This document shows, in pieces, positions 19,286 to 28,087 of a stretch of DNA of 64,000 bases. A program made the position numbers and the translations under genes. Origin of the DNA: Clostridium gallinarum (lineage in GTDB: Bacteria > Bacillota > Clostridia > Clostridiales > Clostridiaceae). The stretch is taken from NCBI RefSeq assembly GCF_014836325.1, contig NZ_JACSQZ010000013.1, positions 1 to 64,000 on the forward strand, written 5' to 3'. Position 1 is the first letter of the stretch. Every line of letters begins with the position of its first letter. The notes under the pieces are model-generated. The model made no database searches. It was not told the origin of the DNA and saw only the letters and a list, made by a program, of their open reading frames with translations.

Positions 19286-21024
19286 TAAATGTCACCTCTT
19301 TTTGTGATAAGAACCTTTCTCATGTAGCATCCACCATCAAAATGATTTATGCATTCTCCACATCTTACACATTTTTCATCTATTATTCTATAAGTATCAT
19401 TAACCTTATTTAATATTAGTTCATTTTCATGCGCAGGTTTTTTAACAATAATAGCATCATGTTTACATGCACTTTCACAACCTAAACAACCTAAGCACAT
19501 TTGATATTTAGTTAATTGACAATCTATTCTCATTCTAATCTCTTTTAAACTTCTAGCTTTTCCTAACGGCACTTTTAAAGCTGTTATTTTTAATTGTTTG
19601 CTTCCAATTTTTCCTTGTAATCTAAGAATAGGATTTCCTATTTTATCAGTAACATAAACTTGTCCCAATCTTTCATTACCCATTTCTTTATTTATCCATC
19701 CAAAAGGCTTAAAGAACTCATATAACTCCTCGGTTATAGGTTTATTTAGTTCATAATTAAAGCTTTCATTCTCATTTGAACATGGTTTAAATGAAACGAA
19801 TATATTACTACTATAATCAACTCCATTACCACCTTGTCTAGCTTTCCAACTACCTTCATCAACATATACCTCTGGATCAGGCTTTCCTATTTTTTTAGCA
19901 AATGTAATTAGTTGATTTCTCCATGCATTGGCTTGCTCAGGCATATAAATTTTCGCTAAATATTGTGCCCATAAACTATTATTAGGACAACACCAACATC
20001 CTACTCTTGAATAACCTAATCTATATGCATCATTAAAATCTACATTTGCAGTTAAAAGATATAACCATATATCAAAATCATACCAATCTATAATTGGCGA
20101 TGATACCTTCTGCTTCATAATCTTAGGACTATCTGCAGATCTATCATATTTACTTCTACTTACCGATTCACTCCTTCTAATTCCATAGAAAGTTAATATT
20201 TTATTTTTGCTTTTAAATGTAGAATTAATTTTTTTAGTTATAGCTCCTGTTTTAAATACCGTACAACACCATCTCATAACTCTACTAGGTGGTCCTACAA
20301 CTTCACACATATCATAGAAATTCTTTTCTTTGTTCCTAGCTGATAAGAACGGTGTTTTTCTATGATTTGCTTTAAATCTCTTAGCATAGTCTTCTGTCAT
20401 TGGAAATTCTAATGTTGTATCTCCAAATATATGTATTATAGCTGGATTCCCCAATGCTCTAATTACTAAATCACTTACAACTGTACTATCTTTACCGCCA
20501 GAAAAAGACACAAACGTCTCATCATCTCCATAATTCTTTTTTTCCTCAATTATAAATTGAGTAGCTTCTGATACTATAAAATTAAATCTTCCTGAATTAG
20601 CTTTGATGAATTTTCCAATATATTTATCAAAATACTCATATGTATTTTGTTCATTTAATTCTTCTAACTTTTCAATAACTTCTTTATCATCCATCTTCAT
20701 TAAGTCAGATATAGATACTTTTAATGAATCTCCATTAACAATATATCTATTTCCTGATCCATTCCATACTGATTCTTTTAAGAATTTGAATGGCTCACCA
20801 ATTAAAATTTCTAAAAGTAATCTTTCTTCAGGAAATACAGGTCTTATATCAGTAGTACTTTCTTTACCTTTATTTCCACATAATGAACAAATTTCTTCAT
20901 ATAAAGGTACATTACATTCTTTACACCAATATAGTTTTGACTTAATCTGTGTTCTTTCACCACAAATTGAACATGTACTTAAATCACCTTCAATATTACA
21001 TGTTTCACAAAAATATTTAATCAT
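19285..21024 (-). CDS. sspD: SspD, PAPS-reductase-like sulfurtransferase with zinc ribbons and ferredoxin tail
   Basis: This 579-residue enzyme is expected to activate and transfer sulfur for DNA backbone phosphorothioation. Four CxxC pairs at residues 6-9, 18-21, 34-37 and 46-49 form two N-terminal zinc-ribbon-like units. The central domain is a PP-loop/PAPS-reductase fold: VSFSGGKDSTVV near residue 176, GDTTLEFPMT, WCCTVFKTGA, GIRRSES and GCWCCPNN. The C-terminus has two ferredoxin-like cysteine clusters (CLGCLGCESACKH near residue 510 and CVRCGEC near 555). It is longer than simple DndC/SspD proteins because of these added ends. It is the first gene of the operon, with AAGGAG upstream of the ATG. 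Confidence 0.87.
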   Translation of the reverse strand: MIKYFCETCNIEGDLSTCSICGERTQIKSKLYWCKECNVPLYEEICSLCGNKGKESTTDIRPVFPEERLLLEILIGEPFKFLKESVWNGSGNRYIVNGDSLKVSISDLMKMDDKEVIEKLEELNEQNTYEYFDKYIGKFIKANSGRFNFIVSEATQFIIEEKKNYGDDETFVSFSGGKDSTVVSDLVIRALGNPAIIHIFGDTTLEFPMTEDYAKRFKANHRKTPFLSARNKEKNFYDMCEVVGPPSRVMRWCCTVFKTGAITKKINSTFKSKNKILTFYGIRRSESVSRSKYDRSADSPKIMKQKVSSPIIDWYDFDIWLYLLTANVDFNDAYRLGYSRVGCWCCPNNSLWAQYLAKIYMPEQANAWRNQLITFAKKIGKPDPEVYVDEGSWKARQGGNGVDYSSNIFVSFKPCSNENESFNYELNKPITEELYEFFKPFGWINKEMGNERLGQVYVTDKIGNPILRLQGKIGSKQLKITALKVPLGKARSLKEIRMRIDCQLTKYQMCLGCLGCESACKHDAIIVKKPAHENELILNKVNDTYRIIDEKCVRCGECINHFDGGCYMRKVLITKRGDI

Positions 21025-21339
21025 TATTACTCCTTAATTAGCTTTTATTCATTATTATATTTTTCCAATTCTATTATATAATATTAACAAAAATTATTTT
21101 GTCGGAATTTGTATTTACTTTATATATGAATTTCACTTGTTTTTTTATAATATTTTTTAAAATATTACACTTTTAGATATTTTTCTATTTTCAACTCCCA
21201 AAATTAGGTTATATATAAAAAAATTTTTAAATTTTATTTTAATTAACTAATTATACATATTTATAATCTATTATTTTTATTATATGATTAATTACAAATA
21301 TGTAGTATTCATTAATAAATTAAATACTTTGATTCAATC
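21025..21339 (-). promoter_or_regulatory. AT-rich upstream region of the ssp operon
   Basis: These 315 bp separate the operon start from the McrC-like gene. The sequence is almost pure A/T with no open frame of note. On the minus strand a TATAAT lies at 21073-21078, about 50 bp from the sspD start, and could be a -10 element, but no good -35 is present at the expected spacing. No convincing operator palindrome is seen. Confidence 0.3.
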
Positions 21340-21370
21340 AAAAAGCGTCTTATTTTCTAAGACGCTTTTT
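21340..21370 (-). terminator. Rho-independent terminator of the mcrC-like gene
   Basis: A perfect 13-bp inverted repeat (AAAAAGCGTCTTA / TAAGACGCTTTTT, loop of 5) overlaps the stop codon of the upstream DUF2357 gene. A T-run ends the stem on the minus strand. It separates the McrBC operon from the ssp operon. Confidence 0.9.
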
Positions 21371-23732
21371 AATTTAATCTAATAATTCTTCTAATATTCT
21401 TCTTGAATTTATAAACATCAAAAATTTCAGTTTTATCTCCATAACAAACCTTAACACTATCTCCCTTAGCAACAATATCAATTCCATTACCACATTCAAC
21501 ATGTAATACCTCTTCACTACCATCCTCAAATCTAATCTTAGCTTTCTCACTAAATCTACTAAGTTCACACCAAACTCTATACTCTTCCTTGCTCTTAATA
21601 AACAACTCAGAAATTATCTTAGCCTTATTAAGTAAATAGTCACTAGTATAAAGACACCTTCTAATTGGATATCCATTAACTTCAATCTTTTTAGGCAACT
21701 TAATCCACTCTTCAATGTTAATTAAATAATAAATCTCATCTGATTTTTTAGGTAAAGCTGTAATTTCACTTCTCTTAACTTCTATTATTTTAGATACCTT
21801 ACCATAATAAGAAATACCTGCTTCATCTTTAAACTTACCTATAGGCTTAGATAATGCAACATACTGAATATTATTTTTAATAAAATTGACACTTTTCTTA
21901 GGAACATGATAAAACTTTCCAGTAAGTGTTACCTTAAGATGCTTTTCGTCTTTAATAGGTCCAACTAAAACATTTCTATTTGTAAAATATTCGTCTCTTA
22001 AATACTCTTCATTACCTACTTGTTCTAATGATCTTTCAAAAGTAGAATAAGTAGACTCATTAATTATCTCATTTAAAAACTCTTCCATAAGTTTAGTGCT
22101 AGAAGGTAAAAAAGGTATTCCCCCTATATTTACTTCTTCTATACTCTTATAAAAATGATGTTCTTTAAATCTCTTCTCTTCTTTATATGGAAATAATACA
22201 AAAGCTCCAAAAACACAATTTTTATATTTATTATCATGTTTATTTTTATAAACAATAGCATCCCTGTATCTATGCATTGTATTAATATCCTCTTCCTTAG
22301 GTCCTATACCATTATACCTATTAATATATGCTTCACTATAATCAGCCTTATATTTAGCATCAAAAATAAATTCATATGCTTTAGCACTTCCTTCTTTATC
22401 TATAGAAAGAATATTATCTGGCTTTTGATTAATAGTTCCTGATAAAGTATTAGTATTATATAAAACTCTGAACTTTTCTTTAGTTTTAGGATTTTCATAT
22501 ACTAAAGTTGAAGCTTTTCCCTTGCGAAGAGCAACAACTATTCCGTCATTATTTATCTTAATAAAGTCAGAACTTATCAACTTGTACTTTCTTTTAAGTA
22601 AAGAATTTATTTTAATAAAACACCAATACTCATATAACAAAGGCAAATCTTTCATTGAAATAGATAATATATTACTATTAATATTTAATCCTTTTTGTAG
22701 CATCAAATAATATTTATACACTTCTCTATATCCACTAGCCATACTAAAAACTAATGAAACAGAATTGATATGACTTTCATTAACTTCTTTTAGAAAAGTG
22801 GTATTTATTCTTCTAATTATTTGTTTTTTCATAGATGATAATTTACTAATAACTTCATCTTCACTTTTCCAAACTGACTTATTGTAATTTAAAATAAAGT
22901 TATCTATTTTTCTTATAATACTTAATAAAATGAACTTAAGAAATTTATTTTCATTAGTATCATAAGTTAATGTTTTAGTAACTTGAATAGCTTCATTTGG
23001 TATATATCTACCATCTATATTTCTTATTACATGAGGTCTTTTTTCAAGCCACTTTACAGTTTCCATACTACTATTTCTTAAATTGTGATACTTACAAACT
23101 CTACTTTCTTTAATAAGCCCATGATGTGGATTTCTTATTATTATGTCTATTGACTTAAGTAATTTCTCATAAAGATAATTTAAGATACTATAAAATTCAC
23201 TATGTGTACTATTTTTATTATTAACTATCTCAGCTCCCAAATAAGTTCTACTTAAAAAACCATAAGCTAAATTATAAATTTCCTCATTAACATCATTAAC
23301 TAAAGCCTTATAATCTTCCTTATAATCTATTTTACTTGGAAAGACTTCAACTGTTAATTTAATATGCTCTCTTCCATTTACAAATACATATAAATCTGAA
23401 TATCCAATATCACCTCTAAAATTAATAATTCCACTTAATATTTTTCCTGATCTTCCTGTAGGAGTTACCTTATCTCTTATAGTAGGATTATCATGGTAAA
23501 ATTTTATTTTAGAAGTATTTTTAGCTTCAATTATTATTTCATAATTTTTGTACTCCTTAAAATACATCTTTTCATTTAATTCGCAACTAATAATTTCTAC
23601 CAAAGAAGATACTTTAAAATCAGCTTCTTCTGAAACACCTACCGAAGAAACATTACCTTTAATAGAAAAATATATTTCTTCTGTTTCAATAAAAATTAAT
23701 TCAACATTATTGCCAGAAGCTTGTAAATCCAT
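21369..23732 (-). CDS. McrC-like DUF2357 restriction nuclease
   Basis: This 787-residue protein matches the DUF2357 family partnered with McrB-type GTPases. A beta-rich N-terminal region is followed by a helical middle. A nuclease core then lies at about residues 430-470: KPDNILSI, then YEFIFDAKYKADY, the PD...D-x-K pattern of PD-(D/E)XK enzymes. About 300 further residues follow, with beta-strand content. It is expected to be the DNA-cutting subunit of a modification-dependent (type IV) restriction system. Its start overlaps the end of the mcrB-like gene by 26 bp, with AGGAGG 10 bp upstream of the ATG. The McrC assignment is by family; substrate modification is unknown. Confidence 0.82.
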   Translation of the reverse strand: MDLQASGNNVELIFIETEEIYFSIKGNVSSVGVSEEADFKVSSLVEIISCELNEKMYFKEYKNYEIIIEAKNTSKIKFYHDNPTIRDKVTPTGRSGKILSGIINFRGDIGYSDLYVFVNGREHIKLTVEVFPSKIDYKEDYKALVNDVNEEIYNLAYGFLSRTYLGAEIVNNKNSTHSEFYSILNYLYEKLLKSIDIIIRNPHHGLIKESRVCKYHNLRNSSMETVKWLEKRPHVIRNIDGRYIPNEAIQVTKTLTYDTNENKFLKFILLSIIRKIDNFILNYNKSVWKSEDEVISKLSSMKKQIIRRINTTFLKEVNESHINSVSLVFSMASGYREVYKYYLMLQKGLNINSNILSISMKDLPLLYEYWCFIKINSLLKRKYKLISSDFIKINNDGIVVALRKGKASTLVYENPKTKEKFRVLYNTNTLSGTINQKPDNILSIDKEGSAKAYEFIFDAKYKADYSEAYINRYNGIGPKEEDINTMHRYRDAIVYKNKHDNKYKNCVFGAFVLFPYKEEKRFKEHHFYKSIEEVNIGGIPFLPSSTKLMEEFLNEIINESTYSTFERSLEQVGNEEYLRDEYFTNRNVLVGPIKDEKHLKVTLTGKFYHVPKKSVNFIKNNIQYVALSKPIGKFKDEAGISYYGKVSKIIEVKRSEITALPKKSDEIYYLINIEEWIKLPKKIEVNGYPIRRCLYTSDYLLNKAKIISELFIKSKEEYRVWCELSRFSEKAKIRFEDGSEEVLHVECGNGIDIVAKGDSVKVCYGDKTEIFDVYKFKKNIRRIIRLN

Positions 23733-25407
23733 CTTTTACAAACCTCCTAATCATATACATAAGTTTTTCACTACTTAATTTATAATTACTTTCTTTACTC
23801 TTCTTAGTCATTTCTCTTATTGAAACATCATCTAAATAATTTTCACAATTAAAAGTACTATTATTTAAAAGATTAAATATTTTAACTAGTATCTCTAAAA
23901 CATCACTATTGCTTCCATTTATCTTAGATAATATTTTTTGAACAATACAATAATCTAAAGCTTTATCAAAATCCATAATATTATTTTTTATAGCATAAAT
24001 CATATAAAATACAATTTCATCTCTAACTCTAAATCCAAAATGTTGATTATAGATTTCTAAAATATTATTTATACTAATTAATTTATCAATAACCTTTATA
24101 GCTATTTCTTTTTCATCTTTACATTCTGCTATCTTTAAATAATTTGCTTTTAAGAAATCATTATGATAAATCCTTCCCTCAATTTCTTCATTAAACACTT
24201 GTTCAAAATTATAATTTAAATCAACTTTATTAAACTCAATAGTATTTGCTCTATCTAAAACCTTTTTACTAAATGGAAATGTAGTCTCATCCATATTTAC
24301 TGTTCCAATTATATATAGGTTTTGTGGTATATAAACATCACCATATTTATCAAATGACGCTGTATCTCTTCCAAACTGTTCTTTACTTATTAATTTTTCT
24401 GTAACAATATTCCCATTACCATCTAATCTCTTAGTTTCCATTAATGAAAGAATATCACTAAAATAATATTCAACTCTAGCAAGATTCATCTCATCTAAAC
24501 AAATGAAATATGGATTTTCAGGATTTTTCATAGCTTCATATGCTGCTAATGTAATAATACCTGGAGTAAATTTACCTTCAATATTTCTATATCCTAAAAG
24601 ATCTGTAGCATCTGACCAATCTGGTTTTACTGGTATTAACTTAAACCTTCCATTATCATAATTTGCTCCAATAGCTTCTGAAAATAATTGAACAATTTTA
24701 CTTTTTCCTGTCCCTGAAATACCAGATAATATTACAAAAGGTTTAGTTTTAATGCTTAAATATAAATTTTCTACTAATTCTTTACTATAATTAAAACCTT
24801 TTCTTGAAATATAATTATGTATATATTTTATTTCTTCTTTAATATTTGTTACATTCCAAAATTCATTATTTACTTCTATGTCTTCATTTTCTATCTCTTC
24901 ATCATCACAATATATGTCTTTATTATCCTTTTCAAATGGTTCTTGTGAATTTATTGGTAATAAATTCATTATAAACGTGTCTAATTCATCCCCTTTATAA
25001 AAATCAATATATTCTTTATATTCATCAGGAATAGTATTAGGTTTTTTATCATTTTTCTTTTCATAATCAAGAATATATTCATAACTCGATTGAAATTCTT
25101 TTTGTAATATTTCTTTTAATAGCTTGTCTGTATAATTAATTCTAATAGGTGCTGTTTTTCTTTTTTTTACATCAGGCATATCTATTGATCCCGGATATTT
25201 ATCTCCATTCAATACTATATCTATTTTTACTCTATTTCCTCTTTCTAATTTACTTGATAAGTTTTCTAAGAATTTATTGTAATATCGTATTGGAATAATT
25301 GTTCCGTAATTTAACATGCTATAATCGACTGTTTTTCTTCCTAAAAAATTTTTATTATTAACTTCTATATTATCAATCCATGAATCTGAACTTATTTTTT
25401 TCAACAT
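23707..25407 (-). CDS. McrB-like AAA+ GTPase
   Basis: This protein of about 566 residues has a C-terminal AAA+ domain: Walker A LSGISGTGKSKIV near residue 235, Walker B YFICLDEMNLARVEYYFSD near 305, and the McrB-type sensor GTVNMDETTFPFSKKVLDR. The N-terminal 200 residues would carry the modified-DNA-reading part but I cannot name the fold. I favour the internal start MLKKISSDS (AGAAGG just upstream) over the ATG 15 bp earlier, which lacks a binding site. It overlaps the McrC-like gene and forms a two-gene restriction operon. With an adjacent phosphorothioation system, self-modified DNA must not be its target; that compatibility is unexplained. Confidence 0.83.
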   Translation of the reverse strand: MLKKISSDSWIDNIEVNNKNFLGRKTVDYSMLNYGTIIPIRYYNKFLENLSSKLERGNRVKIDIVLNGDKYPGSIDMPDVKKRKTAPIRINYTDKLLKEILQKEFQSSYEYILDYEKKNDKKPNTIPDEYKEYIDFYKGDELDTFIMNLLPINSQEPFEKDNKDIYCDDEEIENEDIEVNNEFWNVTNIKEEIKYIHNYISRKGFNYSKELVENLYLSIKTKPFVILSGISGTGKSKIVQLFSEAIGANYDNGRFKLIPVKPDWSDATDLLGYRNIEGKFTPGIITLAAYEAMKNPENPYFICLDEMNLARVEYYFSDILSLMETKRLDGNGNIVTEKLISKEQFGRDTASFDKYGDVYIPQNLYIIGTVNMDETTFPFSKKVLDRANTIEFNKVDLNYNFEQVFNEEIEGRIYHNDFLKANYLKIAECKDEKEIAIKVIDKLISINNILEIYNQHFGFRVRDEIVFYMIYAIKNNIMDFDKALDYCIVQKILSKINGSNSDVLEILVKIFNLLNNSTFNCENYLDDVSIREMTKKSKESNYKLSSEKLMYMIRRFVKDGFTSFWQ

Positions 25408-25478
25408 TTTACCTTCTTTCATCTAATGTTTTAATTTTATTTATATATTTTCTTTAGTATTAAGAATATTAAGATTAT

Positions 25479-25680
25479 CTATATTAGCATTATTGGAATA
25501 GAATAATACCACCTTTTAGGCTTTCCATTATTCCATAGATTTTCTGCTTCTAATCTGCATTTATTAATTATATCCTGTGGTATAAATTTTATTGTTATTG
25601 CTATTAATATTTGAAGTAATATTACATCATCTAGATATCCTAAGAATGGTATAAAATCTGGTATTAATTTATTATTTTTA
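25479..25680 (-). pseudogene. DUF1232/YkvA-like remnant without start codon
   Basis: On the minus strand, in a frame different from the HIRAN gene, the sequence reads KLIPDFIPFLGYLDD followed by VILLQILIAITIKFIPQDII and ends at a TAG (25479-25481). This is the conserved core and tail of the DUF1232 (YkvA-like) membrane protein family. There is no ATG, GTG or TTG start: the frame is closed by a stop just inside the HIRAN gene end. It is probably a decayed gene, or a frameshifted extension of the HIRAN gene. Confidence 0.6.
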
Positions 25681-26061
25681 AATATCTTTTAAATAGATTC
25701 TTATCCATATTTCATCTATTTTCTCAAAATAGTAATTTATAGTTCTTACTTCTGCATATAATATTTTACCTGCATCCATAAGTCTTGCAAATACCTTGTT
25801 ATTTCTTTTAGCTATATAGCCAATCTTTTCATTTTTCTCTGTATATATTGATATTGCATAATCGTCATATTTGTTATCTGACTCTCTTTTTAATATTAAT
25901 TTTTCTCCTTCTAATAAGGAAAATCCTTCTTTTATATAATAATTTATCCCTGCAACAAGCACTGTTTGTAGATAAATATTTGTTTCAAAAGGAAGGCTAA
26001 GTCCTCCTTTATCTATAATGTTTGCTAGACCTCCATTGTATTTAGTTAAAGAGCTACTCAT
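25678..26061 (-). CDS. HIRAN-domain protein
   Basis: This 127-residue protein contains a HIRAN fold across residues 25-125: TVLVAGINYY, GEKLILKRESDNKYDDYAISIY, KIGYIAKRNNKVFARLMDAG. HIRAN domains bind single-stranded DNA ends or stalled-fork structures and are usually part of SWI/SNF-type repair proteins; here the domain is almost alone. It overlaps the end of the J-domain gene by 8 bp, so the two are co-expressed. Its end abuts a DUF1232 remnant in another frame, so a former longer protein is possible. Role in repair or defence is inferred. Confidence 0.75.
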   Translation of the reverse strand: MSSSLTKYNGGLANIIDKGGLSLPFETNIYLQTVLVAGINYYIKEGFSLLEGEKLILKRESDNKYDDYAISIYTEKNEKIGYIAKRNNKVFARLMDAGKILYAEVRTINYYFEKIDEIWIRIYLKDI

Positions 26062-26860
26062 TTAACTCTCCCCCTATACTTTCAGTTATAATCCTATTAA
26101 GTTCTTTAATTTTATCTATATAAACTTTTATTTCTTTATTTAATTCATCCTTTTTATTATCTATAAAGCTTTTATCATTAATTACTTCCCTTAAATTTAA
26201 TGGGAATTCTCTTAAAGCTTCTTTATTTATATTTTGGATTTTTTCTATATTAGCTTTTATTTTTTCAATATTTTCTTCTATATTACTAATACTTACATCC
26301 TCTTTAATTTCTATATTGTTTATTATTCCATCTAGTACAATTAAGCTTACTAAATCATTATTTTCATAAGCCTCTTTAACTTTATTCCAAAGCTCTATTT
26401 CTTCTTTAGTTATATTTCTATTTATATCTGGATGCAGTTTCTTTGCTAAGCTTCTAAATATTTCTTTTATTTTCTTAACCTCTTCCTCACTTAAGGTTGA
26501 TGACTCTAAATATATTTTGGATACTTTCATTTTTTCTCTAATGGCTTCTAACTCTTCATAAAAGCTTTTTAATTCACTTTTTAATATAGTATCTATTTTA
26601 TTAATATCTATTTTTTCATTTTTATTTTTATTTTGGATTATTAAGTTAAGCTTCTTCTTTAGTTTTCTATACTCAATTTCATTTTCAAACTTTAAGAATA
26701 TTAAAGAACCTAGTTTACTCATATATAAACTTTCTAATGTTTCTTTTTCCTTATTTAAATCTTCCATTTCTTCATAAAGCTTTAAGTATTCCTTATTTAA
26801 CCTACTTAATTCTTCCTTTAACTTTTGGATTCTTGATAAAGATACAACTAATTCCTTCAT
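26054..26860 (-). CDS. Coiled-coil protein with J-like domain
   Basis: This protein of about 268 residues is a helical, charged coiled coil at both ends with a J-like core around residues 130-190: FRSLAKKLHPDINRNITKEEI and WNKVKEAYENND, including the HPD tripeptide needed to stimulate DnaK. There is no glycine-rich or zinc region, so it is not a housekeeping DnaJ. I place the start at MKELVVSLSRI, with GAGGG 11 bp upstream; an in-frame ATG 17 codons earlier has no binding site. It overlaps the HIRAN gene. It may recruit DnaK to a specific client; the client is unknown. Confidence 0.7.
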   Translation of the reverse strand: MKELVVSLSRIQKLKEELSRLNKEYLKLYEEMEDLNKEKETLESLYMSKLGSLIFLKFENEIEYRKLKKKLNLIIQNKNKNEKIDINKIDTILKSELKSFYEELEAIREKMKVSKIYLESSTLSEEEVKKIKEIFRSLAKKLHPDINRNITKEEIELWNKVKEAYENNDLVSLIVLDGIINNIEIKEDVSISNIEENIEKIKANIEKIQNINKEALREFPLNLREVINDKSFIDNKKDELNKEIKVYIDKIKELNRIITESIGGELNE

Positions 26861-26926
26861 TCTTACTAATCCCTCTTGTTTTTTATTATTTAGGAAATTA
26901 TATATGTACATGCTGTAGATAATTTT

Positions 26927-26985
26927 ATTATAGCATCAATACATATCATTAAAATATTTTCGACATTTCTTTTAAATTATCGACA
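26927..26985 (-). promoter_or_regulatory. Putative promoter with paired TGTCGA direct repeats
   Basis: Upstream of the J-domain gene the minus strand has TATAAT at 26927-26932 and two copies of TGTCGA(A/T)AAT at 26956-26965 and 26976-26985, exactly 20 bp apart. Two helical turns of spacing on one face upstream of the -35 position suggests an activator site. The -35 itself is weak (TTTTAA). The rest of the 26861-27170 gap holds no gene, only a short unassigned open stretch on the plus strand around 27055-27140. Confidence 0.4.
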
Positions 26986-27170
26986 CAATATCTTTTGGAA
27001 GTTATTTTTTATAATTTTCCCAGTATAAAATAGTGAAATTCCATAAATGAGCACTTATTTTATTAGCTATAGATGACGAATATGAACTTGCAAAATCAAT
27101 TATAAATGTCTATATTAAATATCTAAAGATGGTATTATAGTGTTAAAAGAATTTATACTATAAACAAATA

Positions 27171-27214
27171 AGACAGTAATTAGTTTTGTTTTTACACAAA
27201 ATTAACTACTGTCT
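27171..27214 (-). terminator. Terminator of the PLD-like gene
   Basis: A 19-bp inverted repeat with two mismatches (starting AGACAGTAAT and ending CTACTGTCT) and a 6-nt loop lies 24 bp beyond the PLD-like stop codon, with T-rich flanks on the minus strand. Confidence 0.8.
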
Positions 27215-27238
27215 CTTCTTTAAAGAAATTACTATTTT

Positions 27239-27970
27239 CTAACTTACTAAAGTATTTTTATTATTTTCATATTTTTCCTTTAATTTATTGAAATTATCTT
27301 TATACATTCCAGCTACAAATTCGCTTTCTACTAGAATTATATGTTCTTCGTTATACTTGGCATTATCACTCCAATTGTATGAGCCATCAATAACTTTATA
27401 ATTATCTATAATGCAATATTTATTATGCATGAGATTTGAATAGTTGGAATTATTTCTCTTTACTTCAACCACATTAAAATAATCGGCTAATTCCCCTAAC
27501 TTTTCCATACTTTTTATATAATATGGCTTATTCTCTTTTGATTTATCCTTAGTAACTATAACATTTATCTTTATTCTATTTGTTTTTAACTCTTCAAGTT
27601 TGCTTATTAAATCTGATGAAGTTACCCACGCTACACATATATCTACTTCTTTTTGAGCTAAAGATAGTTGTTTTATTATTTTCTCTTCTATTTCTTCGTG
27701 AAATAATTTAAAATTAAATCCTTTATTTAATAAATCTAACTCGGATTTTAATTTTTCAATTTCTTCCTTTAATTTATCTTTTTCTCTTTTCAGCTTAAAA
27801 ATAATACTATCTTTATCATTCTTATTTTTAATATTAATATTTTCTATCTCATTTTTTAGTTTTAAATTTTCTTCATTTAGCTTTCTTATTTCATTCTCTA
27901 GTTCTGCTACAATTCTTTCATGCTTTGTATAATTTGAAAATAATAATCTTAACCTTGAAAATAAACTCAT
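27239..27970 (-). CDS. Phospholipase D-like protein with N-terminal coiled coil
   Basis: This 243-residue protein has a long Lys/Glu-rich coiled coil at residues 15-85, then a single PLD domain: VDICVAWVTSSDLISKLEEL, and the HKD motif MHNKYCIIDNYKVIDGSYNWS near residue 185. One HKD motif is typical of Nuc-like nucleases that dimerise to build an active site. No signal peptide is seen, so it acts in the cytoplasm. AAGGAAG precedes the start. Its place beside the defence island suggests a nuclease or phosphodiesterase in defence or repair, but this is inference; a housekeeping nuclease is possible. Confidence 0.75.
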   Translation of the reverse strand: MSLFSRLRLLFSNYTKHERIVAELENEIRKLNEENLKLKNEIENINIKNKNDKDSIIFKLKREKDKLKEEIEKLKSELDLLNKGFNFKLFHEEIEEKIIKQLSLAQKEVDICVAWVTSSDLISKLEELKTNRIKINVIVTKDKSKENKPYYIKSMEKLGELADYFNVVEVKRNNSNYSNLMHNKYCIIDNYKVIDGSYNWSDNAKYNEEHIILVESEFVAGMYKDNFNKLKEKYENNKNTLVS

Positions 27971-28041
27971 CTGTCTTCCTTAATATAGTATTTAACACTT
28001 TATTATATTAAAACATTTCAAATTAGTTCCTATAAATGCAA

Positions 28042-28081
28042 AAAAGTTTGAATCACTATAACTATATTGACTCAAACTTTT
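28042..28081 (-). terminator. Terminator of the DEAD-box helicase gene
   Basis: AAAAGTTTGA at 28042-28051 pairs with TCAAACTTTT at 28072-28081 around a 20-nt loop, immediately after the helicase stop codon in minus-strand RNA. T-rich sequence follows on the minus strand. Confidence 0.7.
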
Positions 28082-28087
28082 CCACTA

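Noticed and set aside
21374..21568. Second minus-strand open frame of 64 codons inside the end of the McrC-like gene
   Set aside because: It overlaps the DUF2357 coding frame completely and lacks its own ribosome binding site.
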